DNA from: Leucocoprinus leucothites
Taxonomy: Eukaryota > Basidiomycota > Agaricomycetes > Agaricales > Agaricaceae
DNA length: 64,000 nucleotides
Assembly: GCA_013368445.1 (NCBI GenBank)
Contig: JAACJO010000006.1
Location: 1,116,001-1,180,000, forward strand
Direction of reading: 5' to 3'
A program made the translations under genes and the position numbers. Shown here one piece after another: positions 37,167 through 48,823 of this stretch; position 1 is the stretch's first letter; the number at the start of each line of letters is the position of its first letter. Below the pieces are notes generated by a model. It had not been told where the DNA came from. It ran no database searches and worked only from the letters and a program-made list of their open reading frames with translations.

Positions 37167-39973
37167 ATGCATCACACTCACAGCAGCTCTCCCGCTTACA
37201 GGAGAAATTTCCAGCAGCCTCTCGTTTCTCGCCCAACCTCGGTCCATCCCAAGTCTCCCAGTCCTCCACCACCGCCATCTAATGATGACATTGAGGCAGT
37301 CATCCAGATGGCCACCTCAGCTAGGCAGACCCCCGACGGCCGTTCCGTCCCCATCAAGGACACACGGACCCAGCTCTTCGTAGGCAATGTAATTCGTTTC
37401 CTGCGCCTCTCTACCCGCGCTGACCACTCCCTAGCTCCCCTACCGCGTCCGGTGGCAGGATCTCAAAGACCTCTTTCGGCGTGCAGGCACCGTTTTGCGA
37501 GCCGACGTCTCCCTCGGTCCAGATAACAGATCGCGAGGTTACGGAACTGTCCTCCTCGCCACTGCAGAGGATGCTGGCCGTGCCATTGATATGTTCCACG
37601 GTTACTCGTGGCAGACCCGAATACTCGAGGTTCGCCCGGACAGACTTCCCCCAGATTTTGACAATCCCCTCCCAGCATCCGCTCCAAATTCCTTACACCC
37701 GCCCACCTCTTTCTCCACTCCCTCCTCAACCTCCCTTTCCTCTCCTTTGGCATCAGCTACACATCTTACGAGTCCTTCTCATAGTGCCCGTACACTCTCG
37801 GAGGATCTAGATTTTAGCTCGCTTTTTGGATCCGAAGGACCAAACTCATCGTCATATACATGCCGCAACTTGTTCGTCGGCAATGTAAGTTTTACCTTCT
37901 TTGATTCTACGAGAACCTCTCGTTTAAATTAGATTTTAGCTCCCCTTTCACTGCCAGTGGCAGGATCTCAAAGACCTGTTTAGGCAGGCAGGCACCATAA
38001 TACGTGCTGACGTTGCTCTTGGTCCGGATGGCCGTTCTCGCGGGTTCGGAACGGTCGTGTTCGCGACGGAGCAGGATGCCGAGCGAGCAGTTAAAATGTT
38101 TAATGGGTAAGCCTTCGCGTCCCTTGTGCGTCGCTCTACTCACCACTATTCTCGCTCGCTTCCTAGATATGAATACAACGGCCGTGCGCTGAAGGTGCAT
38201 TTTGATCGTTATTCGCACCTCAGCCATTCTTCGGCTTCCCCTACGCATGCAACCTTCCAACAGGCGATGTCTGCGGCCAATATAAGTCAACCATCGTTCA
38301 CCACGACCATGTCAACGCGGCCAAATCATATTACCCTTCCATTAGGATACCACTCGGATTTCTTACCTTCGGGGCCGTCATCGCCCTATGATTTATACCA
38401 CACAACTGTGCCTTTGTTCTCACATCCTTCACAGTCGACGCAGCAAGTGCAACCACTGTCACGATCGCAGCCACAGCCACATGAATCAGCGTCATCGCAG
38501 CATCCTCAAAACGATGAATCGCGATCGTCAAGTGATGTAGATTCCATAACAGCTAAACTCGCCTCAACATCCATTTCAACGAAATCCGGCCTCACATCGC
38601 CGTTGCAGTCTCATCAGTCGACACAGCTGAATAATAACCGATCGAGTGCTGCTACCTCTGGTAGCTCATTTGATGAAAACACTCATCAGCCTGGTCAGTC
38701 TCAGTCTCAAGTCCAAAGGCCCGATGCAACGCCAAATACACCTCCGCATGGTCAACACCCACATCATCCTGGACCTATTTCCCTCCCACCTCCAACTTTG
38801 ACATTTCTCGCACCACATACGTTATCCCCTTTGCATCATCCAGGCATGCCTGTTACAATATCGCCACTTCAACATCCAAGCATGGGTTCGCCCCTACATC
38901 ATCCCTCAACATATGCCTCGCATCAACAGATGACGCCACTTGGCCTTCCGCCAATAACACCATCAATGCCTCCGTTCATATTTCATCCCGTCCCGGCGCC
39001 GGCATCGCCAGGAGCGGCCGTACATACTCCCTCCGCACACATGCCTATGTTCGGGCCCCCAACCTTTTCACCAGCGGTCGCGATGTCACCTGGGGCTTTC
39101 TGGGGTCGCCCAGGACACCAGAATCCAAATCCGTTTATCAACCCAGCTGTTGGAGCGCCCGTACACGTCCATTCTCCAGGTGCAACTAGGAAAGCTCCAG
39201 GAACGGGTACTGCCAACGCCGGAGGTGAAGGTGGAGGCGGTGGTGTCGCCACTGGTATGGGTGTTAATATAAATGTGAACTTGAATCTGAGCATGAACAT
39301 AGGTGGTAGCGCCTACTTTTACGCGCCTCCTGCTCCTGGAAGGGTCGAACCGTCAGGGTACTTTGATCCGGCATACTTTCCGCCCGGGTCTTCGCACTCT
39401 GCTGGGGGCCTCGGGCCTAGTAGGCTTGCCAGAGAGATTCTGAAAGAGGAGGATGATCAAGGGGAAAGCGATGCTACGCAAGATGCAGGCGAGGATATGC
39501 CTTCCACGGATACCAGTCCCACAAACGATGAGGATGTCGATGACCTTATCGGGCGGACCACATCGCAACACTCTAATTCAGGGACGAACACCACTAATAC
39601 GTTTACCGAAGCGACATCATGGTACAACAGCGAAGATAGTGGTGACGAATATACAGGATATGCTTGTGAATCCGGGAACATTGTTGGGCCGAACTCTCGT
39701 CGCGCAAGCGGAAAACACACCGGCTCAAGGTCTGTGGGCACGACCACCACCGCTAGTGGAAGTGATGCCGAGTCGATGAGCGGAGCTACAGGGACAGGTT
39801 TCCTGGATGGGGGGAGGAGGATAATCTCACGTACACATTCTATGTCTGGTGGATCCAAGCCCTTGTTCCTGGGCTCGCTTCAGTCTGGGTCTGACTCTGA
39901 TCCGCCGACCAGGAAAGGCTCGGGATGGCCCACTCCACTAGGACTTTCTCTCTCACAGCAGGGCCAGCAGTAG
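37167..39973 (+). CDS. Two-RRM RNA-binding protein, Gbp2/Hrb1-like
   Basis: Nuclear RNA-binding protein resembling the SR-like shuttling factors Gbp2/Hrb1. Exons 37167-37388, 37435-37884, 37940-38106 and 38167-39973 close in phase for 881 residues. RRM1 starts with RNP2 LFVGNLPYRVRWQDLKDLF and RNP1 SRGYGTVLLA. RRM2 has LFVGNLPFHCQWQDLKDLF and SRGFGTVVFA, ending NGYEYNGRALKVHFDRY. The W-QDLKDLFR-AG segment is a signature of the Gbp2 group. The last 600 residues are Ser/Pro/His/Gln-rich, then Gly-rich, then acidic and Ser-rich, with no third RRM visible. An intron falls at the identical codon (after LFVGN) in both RRMs. The start is uncertain; an ATG at about 37,309 is an alternative. Confidence 0.87.
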
Positions 39974-42900
39974 AGCGGCTGATGTGTTGGATATACCGAT
40001 TCATTTGCAGCGGCGGTTTTAGTTTTATAGTTTTGGGTCAGGGTTTGGGCAATCGTGTGGTGGGTATTACTGCACGCTGGGTATCAGGTATCTTTTCCTT
40101 TTACATGGAGCCAACGGTATTTGGATTTCAGTTATTGGAGGTTTTATCTTCTGTCCTAAACAAAAGTCTTCTTTCCCTTCCTTTGTTTCTTTGATTTTAA
40201 GGGAAACTCTGGATGTAGTATGTGTATCCTTCCTGTATTTTACTTCTGCGCTCTTCTTCTCTGACTCTCTCGTATTTTATCTGGGCTTTCCCCTATCCGT
40301 TTATGCTATCGATTCCCCTTTACTATCAAACCTCTCTCCCTCACCTCTTTGTTACTTTTTCTGATACATTATCTATCGTTTTCACTACTTCTCCTCACCG
40401 CCCGCCTATCATATCTTGTTGATCGCTATCTGCTTGCTTCTGGTCCTGGTTTTGGAGTTTCTGCCTTTGCATTAGGGGTGGTTGTTTTCTTTAGATTGCA
40501 ACCGACAGTTTCTATCAGGCATTTTTTCGTACATACATATCCTGGGTCATCTATGCATTCCTCTTTTCATACTATCTGCATTTGACATCAGTAAAGTAAG
40601 TAAGTAATTGTAGATTGATTGTATCATATTATTCTCTCCTTTCTTCCTCGGTCACTGGGTCTGGAAAATCATTCTCATCTGTAGGCCACTGTCATCTCTC
40701 AGATACGTAATCGAATATAGATCCATGCGTTTGATGTAGCCCAAAATAACACGGCGTTCTTGTAGAAAGGCGGATTCCTTTCTTGTGTACTTCGCGTGCT
40801 AATCTCCTCTTTTGCTGTTCTGAACAGAAACTTGGCTCCAAGGTTCACTGAATGCGATGTACGAATTAGTCGTATGATGTATGATTTTTGCATGCACACC
40901 CCAAAATATAATGAATACATTACATCACAGATGAACGAATGAGGGGGGGATGGCGTGCCTAATTTCTGCCACGAATATCAATCAAGTGATCTTGGCGTTC
41001 AAACGCCTCCTCTGGAAGGAGTTCGAAATTCATATCAGGTGTGCATGTTGGGAACGAACTTGAGACCTGCATAACTCGTGCTGACCGGAATAAGTAGTGT
41101 GCGATGGATGGGTTTGTCGGGTGATTTACTAGCGTGGAGTCGAATTCAGCCAGTAATGTGGCGCGTGTTTGCCTGAAGATCCCGAATATCCGGTCCGGTC
41201 ATTGAACGATACTGAGATCACACTCTATCATGTCCCGAGTCTGGTAGAAATCGCTAGCGTGGTAAAGGCGGGGAAGGGGGGTCTTGTTCCTCTCTCCTTT
41301 GCTTTGCGGTTCCTAGATGGCTCGGTGCCTTGTCTTCCCCTGCATGTGGGGTGGAGGTCCTGTGGGAAGCCGATGGTTTTTATCTTACTCTCCGAGGCGA
41401 CTTGAAAGGAAATTGGTATACAAATGTATGACTGTGTGGCACGCGAGAGTGGATTCTGCGTGTGCTCATGTTACCTATTTGTCTATTCTCTAACACAAGT
41501 ATGTATGCTACTGACGTCGAGTGTCGAAGGACTTTTGAGGATTTTTGGCGTTGACTGTTGACTTGGTTGCGGAAGTCATGCCATATCGGCGAACAACGTT
41601 CCTGAATTGAATCGAGACTTGTATTCAATTATGTTTCTCCGAGCCCTCAAACTCTGAATGACCTACTGCAATATGTCACAGGATCGCTGTACTGAGGGTC
41701 GAAGTCGTCAAACAAGCGCTTACTACATTCTCTTTATCGTATCGGCATAGCGTAGGTATGGACGATTCCATGAGGGGATGTTTCCGGCTGCGGAATCGTT
41801 GTTATTTTTCCTGCGCAGGAGGATCAGGTACAGAGGAACTTGAAGTAACTGTCCACTTAGTAAGGACGACTTGGAACAATTCAAGAAGATCTTTGTGCGC
41901 CCCGGGCGCAGGCGGGGAATTTAAATTGTGCATGGCGAGGCCCGGTTACTTGAGTATATCATGCCCTCGCGCTTGGAGAGTGTGTCAGGAGCTATCGTTA
42001 GAGGCCGCGGAGGTGCCCCGCTTGTTGATTTGCCCTCTGGGATTTCTAATTTTCACGCTGAGATCTGAGCACGAAACCAAAGAACAGGCGCTGGTGAGTA
42101 TGTCCGAATCGTGATAATTAATCCTGAGGGTGAGACTGAGCAGGAGACTGAGCAGGTTCTTGGATGGCTTGTGCGCTTTGTCGATACCTTCGATGAGTGT
42201 GATGCATATACCATAATGATCAATAATGATCAGCACATCAAATTCCTGATCCGGCGTCTTCCCACGTTCACTGAGTAGTTGACATTGATGGCCACCTCTC
42301 ACTGCCAGCCATGGCCTATTCCTTATCGTTCGAAACTCGGATTATCCTGTTTTACCGCCCAAATACAAGACTCTTCAACCTTCAAGACCCTTGTACACAA
42401 TGAGTCCCGTTACTTACCCTCTGGTGTGAGGGTGGCCTTCCTTGTGCCCATGCGAAGAGGCCTCTTGGAAGGCGAATTTGAGTCGCAGATGGGTATTCCT
42501 GGGCTTTTCTTACCTCAAGTGCTCCCATGACAAGAATACATGTGTCTTCGACTTCGTAGGGCGTGCCGTAGCAAACGTTCCTCCCGGTTGCTCGCAACTT
42601 CTTGGTCCCACAGCTGGTTGACTTGAGGTTGATCAGGTATACGACATTGAGTGTATTAGAGACGAAGTCAATATTAGCGCAAGTGACACAGAGCCGATGT
42701 CAGGACTCAAGACGACAACGGTGGGCAATACGACCATTGATTATTTGGCCGGTGTACTTACAGTTGAGCCAGTTTACTCAGCGGCCTTTCGCAAGGAAAA
42801 TTCTACTCGAGACTTACCAATCAGGAACTTTTGCTAGACTATTCTTATACCATGAGGCCAGGCCAGGAATAATCTTTCCGGTTCATGGAATCAAAGGAGT

Positions 42901-43075
42901 ACAGGAGACTTTACTCTCACATCTCACGCTGACATGCGATTCTGCAGTCCACCATACCAGAGGACGCCGAAGCCAGTCAGGTATCGAATCAGTTTTTCTA
43001 TCTCACGAGGGAGCTATTTAACCTGCAATCTCGTTCCTCTCATGCCTGGCCCAACACGCTCTCGCCTCCGTCGTG
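39974..43075. other. Intergenic, about 3.1 kb, no supported gene
   Basis: The first 0.7 kb is T/C-rich 3' flank. From 41,000 to 43,000 there are several medium frames on both strands (for example 41,758-42,114 + and 41,985-42,302 -) without family motifs or consistent splice links. A decayed gene near 42,000-42,600 is possible but unproven. Confidence 0.4.
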
Positions 43076-45545
43076 ATGCGCCTTTGGCGAGCTCTACCTC
43101 TTTTGGTGGCATTACATGCCTCCAATAATGTTCACGCCAGTCTTGTCGATGACATTACTGATGCGATCACTCACGCAGTTGATTGCGCCTCGTGCCACGC
43201 CCTACTTGTCTCTTTGAAAGGACTCGCCGCGTTGGGCAACTCTGCCTTCTCTGATACTCTGGCTGCTGTTTGTAAGGCTATGGGTGTACGTTTTCTTTTC
43301 ATGCTTAAAGCTGAAAGGGGCTTATACTCGGTTGGTCCTTCAGTCCGAAGATGATGACGTCTGCGACGGAGCACTAGGTGAACAAGGACCTATCCTTGCC
43401 CACGACCTGCGAGCTATTTCCCCGTTTGATCGTACTTCGACACAACTATGTAACTCCGTATTCGGCTTATGCGAGCAGCCCGCCGTGCATCAAATGAAAT
43501 TTCCGCTCCCTGTAGCGCCCGCGAATCCGAAACAGTGGGCGAGCAAAGGTGGGAAACCTTTCCAGGTGGCGCACTTCAGCGATTCCCATGTCGATAGGGA
43601 ATATCTGGTACGTTCCGGACATGCACACCGATTTATTTTACTAACTAGATCGGCATAGCCTGGAGCAGAGGTAAATTGTACAAAACCAATTTGCTGCAGG
43701 AACTATGCAGACGAAGTGGGGAAACCAGTCCAACAACCGGCAGGGGCCTTGGCAAGCCATAATTGTGATACCTCGACTGGATTGGCTGAAAGCATGCTAC
43801 GCGCTGCCTCAATGCAGAATATCTCTTTCTCAATCTTTACCGGTGATGTCATTGAGGGTGGGTCTCTCATTCTCACCTTACCCGAGCGCACTCACATAAG
43901 TTGATGTTAGGTGATACTTGGCTGGTCAACCAAACCGGGGTGACAGGTCATTTGAAGCAATTTGATCAAGAAATGCAGACGCTTATGAGCACCCCTGTCT
44001 TTCCCGTGATCGGTAAATAAGATTTATTCAAGCTCATGGCCGCGATTAGAATTAATTTTTAATTTCGATAGGAAACCAGTGAGCTGCCTTTCTATATCCC
44101 CGAAGTCCAACAGGTCCCAACATGTCATGAGTGATACCGCCCCAGTCAACAGTTTCCCTCGAAACACTACTTCTGGTGCATCTTCCCAGTGGGTCTTTGA
44201 TACTCAAGCCGCTGGTTGGTCGGTTAGTCTACGAATGGGCATGTTACATTGTCTTCGATGACATTATTCGCAGACGTGGCTCGGAACGTCCGCCACTGAC
44301 TCCGTTCAACACATGTCGGGCAGTTACTCGGTTGTGCCTCCCGGAACAAGCCTTCGGTAAACTATATGACATGCTCTCTTCCAGCCACTGATATACCCCA
44401 AGTATCATTTCACTTAACACTCTTTACTGGTACAAGGCCAAGTCAGCCGATTTCAGCTTGCAGTCGGACATACGAGATGCTCACATTCTCTAATTAGCTT
44501 TTGGCTCTTTGATAGTGATACATTCCAGTGCGTCACTTTCGATACACCCTGATCGCAGATCTACCCACCTGCTCACCGTTCCAGACCCGACCCTAACGGC
44601 ATTCTGGCCTTCGCCGCTCAGCAACTTCAAGCCGCAGAGGATGCAGGTCAAAGAGCTTGGATCATAGCACACATGCCACCTGGCTCTTCAGATGCGATTC
44701 ATGACCAGGTGATTGCTTCTGGTAAAATCTGATGATGTACTCTCCGAGCTCATAACGCTAGTCAAACTACTTTGATCAGATTGTTCAAAGGTATAAGAAT
44801 ACCATCGCTGGACAGTTTTACGGGCATACCCATAAAGTAAGCATTTCTTTTCTGGTTGCACAGTAATTGCTGATTATTTCACAGGATGAGTTCGCAATCT
44901 CATATTCCGACTACGACAATCGTACAGCGGAAAATGCGGTTAGCATCATGTGGATGGCCCCATCTCTAACGCCTTCGGGTGAGTGTCCACTCTCGAGCCT
45001 CCACGCATGAACGATGGTAACATGCGAGCGAGGGTAGGCGGGAATCCAGCTTTCAAGGTATTTGACATCGATCCAGACACATACGAAGTTATAGACGCTC
45101 GGGTATTCAGGGGTAAGGAGATGCTTTGTTCTCTGGTCGTCCATAAGAACACTGAGGGTAAATTGTATCTCAGGTGATCTGGCAGATCCCAGTTTCCAAA
45201 TTACACGTGAGCAGCCTCTCCATTTTTGTCCTATATCGGCTATTCACTGCTGGTTCAGCGCAATGGAAGCAATATTATTCGGCCCGCGAAGTCTATGGCT
45301 CTGCCTTACCCGGCGGCTGGCCAGCTAGCACCCCGTTAACACCTGCATTCTGGCATAAAGTCACAGAGGCATTTGAGCAGGACGATGCGCTCTTCCAGCA
45401 GTTTCTAGAATTCAAGTGGAGAGGAATCAACATAGAGACGTGCCCACCTGGCGACTGCAAGGAAACTGCTATTTGTGCATTACGTGCTGGAAGGTCAGAA
45501 AATAACTGTGTCAGTAAAATTTTCGATGCCGGTGGCTCCTGCTGA
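43076..45545 (+). CDS. Acid sphingomyelinase-like phosphodiesterase, secreted
   Basis: Secreted metallophosphoesterase of the acid sphingomyelinase family, which splits sphingomyelin or related phospholipids. A signal peptide (MRLWRALPLLVALHASNNVHA) is followed by a saposin-B-like Cys region (CASCHALLVSLKGL, CNSVFGLCEQ). The catalytic domain has metal ligands FSDSHVD, FTGDVIE, GNH, AHMPPG and GHTH. I rebuilt about 14 exons. The GNH codons are split by a 7-base exon at 44072-44078 (G|GAAACCA|T). Later in-frame joins are WSTWLGTSATDSVQHMSGSY, DTFQPDPNGILAF and RGDLADPSFQITPQWKQYY. The C-terminal domain has paired Cys (CPPGDCKETAIC) to the stop. Several N-glycosylation sites (NCT, NIS, NQT, NRT) fit secretion. 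Confidence 0.9.
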
Positions 45546-45911
45546 AGTTGAAGCATAGCATGTAACTACTCCCGGCCTGCCATTCCGCAAGAGGCGTTCT
45601 GCAGAAAGGGTTGAACGTATGGTCGTTGATGACTGTGAGGGCATAAGTCTGAGAACAGTCTTCTCGCAGCTACCTAGCAAAATGGTGCGCTCCCATAGTG
45701 TTTACTTCTAAGCCTTGTACTAATAGCGCTCTCAAAAGGACGACGTCAATGTCGAGGACTTGAAAGAGATATTAAGGCAAATTATCCCAGAATTAACACA
45801 ATAGGGAGTGGATCAGAGTAGGGTAAAAATGAAAGATACAGAATTTATCCGGGATGCGATTGACTCAGAACGGGAAGCAGTAGCGTCGCAAAGTGGTACT
45901 AGAAAATTTGG
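45546..45911. other. 3' flank of the sphingomyelinase gene
   Basis: Short spacer. The left edge of the tandem duplication lies at about 45,819. No gene recognised. Confidence 0.4.
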
Positions 45912-46511
45912 CTACTTGGTATCACTGTCTTTCTTCCTTTTACCAAACAAGTTTAGTATCCCCTTCCTCGTGCCATTCTTCCCCTGATCCGTACTATTCT
46001 TCCCCTGATTCGTGGGTTCCGGACCCAATCGGCCTGGCTGTTTCTTGTTAGCGGCGGGGATTGGGCCTTGACTCTCTGAACTTTTCCTCTCGGGCGCAAC
46101 AGCGCCACCTGGCTCCAGGGGTGCTCTCATGACATGTTGACTGTGTGGGATCCAATAGCCAGGGAGCAAAAAGAAATATTGAGTCGCCTTGAGTCTTAGT
46201 ATTGACCAAAAGCTAGACAAACCTGATATCACTACAATGGAATGACTGGTCATGAGCAAGACTTGTCACTAGAACTGGTATTTGAATAGACTGACCTTTT
46301 ACCGGATGCCTTGCGAGGCTTGAATTTAAACGTCCTGCTAGTGTTTTGAATTGCACTGGGAACGATTGATTTCGGACAAGCATTGCATGTGAAGCACTGC
46401 GATTAGACCCGAGGCCTATTACCCCGAGAAATCCATAACTTACGAGGTGACGCGACCAAAAAACGTTCTGTTGGATTTCTTGCCTGCTCCCTTGTTATTA
46501 ACTGAAGGCAT
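45912..46511 (-). CDS. Small basic protein, duplicated gene copy 1
   Basis: Unknown 121-residue protein. Exons 46511-46444, 46355-46296, 46231-46223 (9 bases) and 46140-45912 close in phase. The N-terminus has KSNRTFFGRVTS then TFKFKPRKASG, both basic. The middle has GGAVAPE and GPIPAANKKQPGRLGPEP, and the C-terminus is Lys/Arg-rich (FGKRKKD). No signal peptide, membrane helix or known domain. Every exon boundary, including the 9-base exon, has its counterpart in copy 2 (48,248-48,823), and both frames stay open despite heavy divergence, which is the main evidence for a real gene. The repeated NQGKN...DQGKNG near the C-terminus is an internal duplication absent from copy 2. Confidence 0.68.
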
Positions 46512-48247
46512 TGTATGTAATTCGACAATACGGTGACTTGTCGTGTGATGTTGGGGTGGTGATGCTGTGATGCTGGGAGTTGGGGGGGGAGATGTTTGCA
46601 GGTCAAGAATCAGGAGCTCCCATTTTAAATTGGCACTCTACTTGACACAATTGGCTTCCCTTATGAGGTCTGACTAGATTTGACTCTCAATCTTTGGTAT
46701 TTTTCCTTGATGCGACACCGCGTTTTACCCAAAGCTCATGAGAGAAGCAGGAAGAAGCATTGGGCAGTGTTGGTCGGCAATGCCGGCCACAGAGGGGAAT
46801 TGGACAGGGAAAGCTTGTCGTACACCACTTTTATACCTGTCATATTACCAAGCCTGTGCGCATAGACACCCCAGGCAGAGATGGAGGAGGGTTGTTCTGC
46901 CGTCCTTCCAGAATGCAATGATGAACACGTTTCACTGCGACAAGGTCACGTTGAACTCGCCGGGTCGGTCACCTTCGGTCGGTGGTGGTCATTATTCTCC
47001 CGCCATAATTCCTATGAGCTCCGGTCCTGTGCTAAGCGATGATCGAGAAAGGGAACTTGGTAATTGATGAGCCATTGATTGAGTCAACTCCAGCTGTGGC
47101 AGCCTTGAGCGCTCCGTGCTCAGCGTTAAGTTGATTAGTGTCCATTGTGGTATTCTACTCATTTCAGTAGCCCAGACTCTGATGGGTATGTGATTTCACA
47201 CATTATGGCCATTTGGGAGATCGTAGTACTGCAGGGGTAACAGAAGAAAAGAGGAGACCGATATACAGGGCGAGTGCACAAAGTCTCTCAAGAACAGGAC
47301 GGCACCAATGTACTTGTATTGTATAATTAGATGATGTAGGCCGTGCAAGTGATCCACCATCAGAAAACATATCATGGAAGACAGCAAGAGTGCAAGGAGG
47401 CGTATGCGCCTTTGCAATGAGTCTGATGCAATGAACAGCCCAACCACCACATTACTGAAGTACTGATTAGTCAGGCTTTGGGTGCTCTATGAGCAGAGAG
47501 TCAAGATCCAGTGCCCACAGCCACAGACAGAAGATGGTCTTTGAATGAATGATCTCAGAGTGACAGTAAAGGGTGTCCTGTAGGCTCTCAGACGAGTTAG
47601 ATATTACACGAAAATTCCAGGGCCAAATATCACTATTACAGCTCATGCAATAGATCTTATTCGTTGGAGATCCTCAGTGAAAAGGCCCACTAGACCTCTT
47701 GGAATATTCCAATAAATATAATGCGGGTGAATCAAAGAGTCGTGGTATTGAGATGAAGTCGGTCATCTTCTCCAAGGTAGAAGCCTAAAAAAAAGAAGCT
47801 GAGAAGAAGCGCTGAGCCAAAGAGCGACGAAATTAAAGAGTGGCCATGTATATTTGTATCACGTGCGTAACCTCGATACAAGTTCTTGCTGTCGAGAATG
47901 ACCAGCAGCACAAGGACGCCGCCGACTGTTTACTGTTCACTACAAACCGGGGCCGTCCAGCTCGCGTGATTACGGAGTATATTATTTTCTGTGAAAGCAG
48001 CTTGCATATAATAATTGTCTATATATCATTTGAGCCCAGGTTGTCGCACCATGGCGGGGTTTAATTCCTCTGATGCGCGAGTCCCACGCACAGCTTGTAG
48101 CTACAGGTAAGTACAGACATAGGGTAAAATGAAGATACAGAATTTACCCGGGGCGCACACCGGCCCAGACGAGAGGCAGTAGTATCGCGACTAGTAGAGA
48201 ATTTGGCTACTTAGCATCGTCGCCTTTCTTCTCTTTACCAGGCCATT
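46512..48247. other. Non-coding part of duplication copy 1 and spacer
   Basis: Upstream region of the copy-1 gene (46,512-47,939), then about 180 bases of unique spacer, then the left edge of copy 2. No other gene seen. An NDUFB7-type promoter copy lies at 47,860-47,939 with no coding sequence after it. Confidence 0.5.
47860..47865. promoter_or_regulatory. CACGTG motif, orphan copy of NDUFB7 upstream element
   Basis: Palindromic CACGTG in the block CACGTGCGTAACCTCG, matching the element upstream of NDUFB7 in copy 2. No gene follows on the plus strand. Confidence 0.35.
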
Positions 48248-48823
48248 TTAGTGCAAACCCCTTCTTTGTACCATCCTTTTAAGGCCACTCAGTGAGATTC
48301 TCCTCTTCTTTGAGCCATCCTTCCCCTGATTCGCGGGTTCCGGCCCCGATTGGCCTGGGTATTTCCTGTTAGCTGCGGGAATTGGATCGTGCCTCTCTGC
48401 ACTTTTCTCCGTCTTGCCAGGGGCAACAGCACCGCCTGTGTCTGGAGCTCCGCTCATGACGTGTTGCCTTGTATTGAGGGATCCCCACAGCCAAAAAAAA
48501 AAAATTGAGTCGTCTTCGGGTCTTAGCATTGACCAAAAAGACAAACCTGACTTCGCTACAATGGAATGACTGGCTCTGAGCAAGACTCGCCACTAGAACT
48601 GGTATTTGGATTGGCTGACCTGTTGCTAGATGCCTTGCGACGCACAAATTTGAATGTCTTGTCGGTGTTTTGAATTGCACTGGAAACGATTGATTTCGGA
48701 AAAGCATTGCATGTTAAGCGCCGCGATTAGACCCGAGGTCTATTCCTCCGAGCAATCCACAACTTACGAGGTGACGCGACCAAAAAACGTTCTGTTGGAT
48801 TTCTCGCCTGCTCTTGAAGACAT
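48248..48823 (-). CDS. Small basic protein, duplicated gene copy 2
   Basis: Paralogue of the 45.9-kb gene, 114 residues. Exons 48823-48768, 48679-48620, 48555-48547 (9 bases) and 48467-48248 close in phase. Exons 2 and 3 have the same lengths (60 and 9) as copy 1. Conserved blocks are KSNRTFFGRVTSAIQNT, TFKF, RKAS, QHVM, GGAVAPG, DPIPAANRK and GPEPANQGK. The C-terminus diverges but stays basic. Non-synonymous changes look moderate against many third-position changes, as expected if both copies are expressed proteins. Function unknown. Confidence 0.68.

Larger units (their letters stand above)
45819..47939. repeat. Tandem duplication, copy 1
   Basis: About 2.1 kb that aligns by eye over its whole length with 48,120-50,118. 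Shared landmarks in the same order: the 'tagggtaaaa...gatacagaattta' left edge, a small minus-strand gene, the 'cattgggcag...ttggtcggca' block, the 'gtaattgatgagccac/attg' block, the 'ttactgaagtactgat' block, and the CACGTGCGTAACC block ending in 'cgactgtttactg'. Divergence looks like about 15-20 percent with small indels. Direct orientation, separated by about 180 bases of unrelated sequence. Confidence 0.9.

Noticed and set aside
41758..42600. Possible decayed gene in medium frames on both strands
   Set aside because: No recognisable family, no consistent exon chain.
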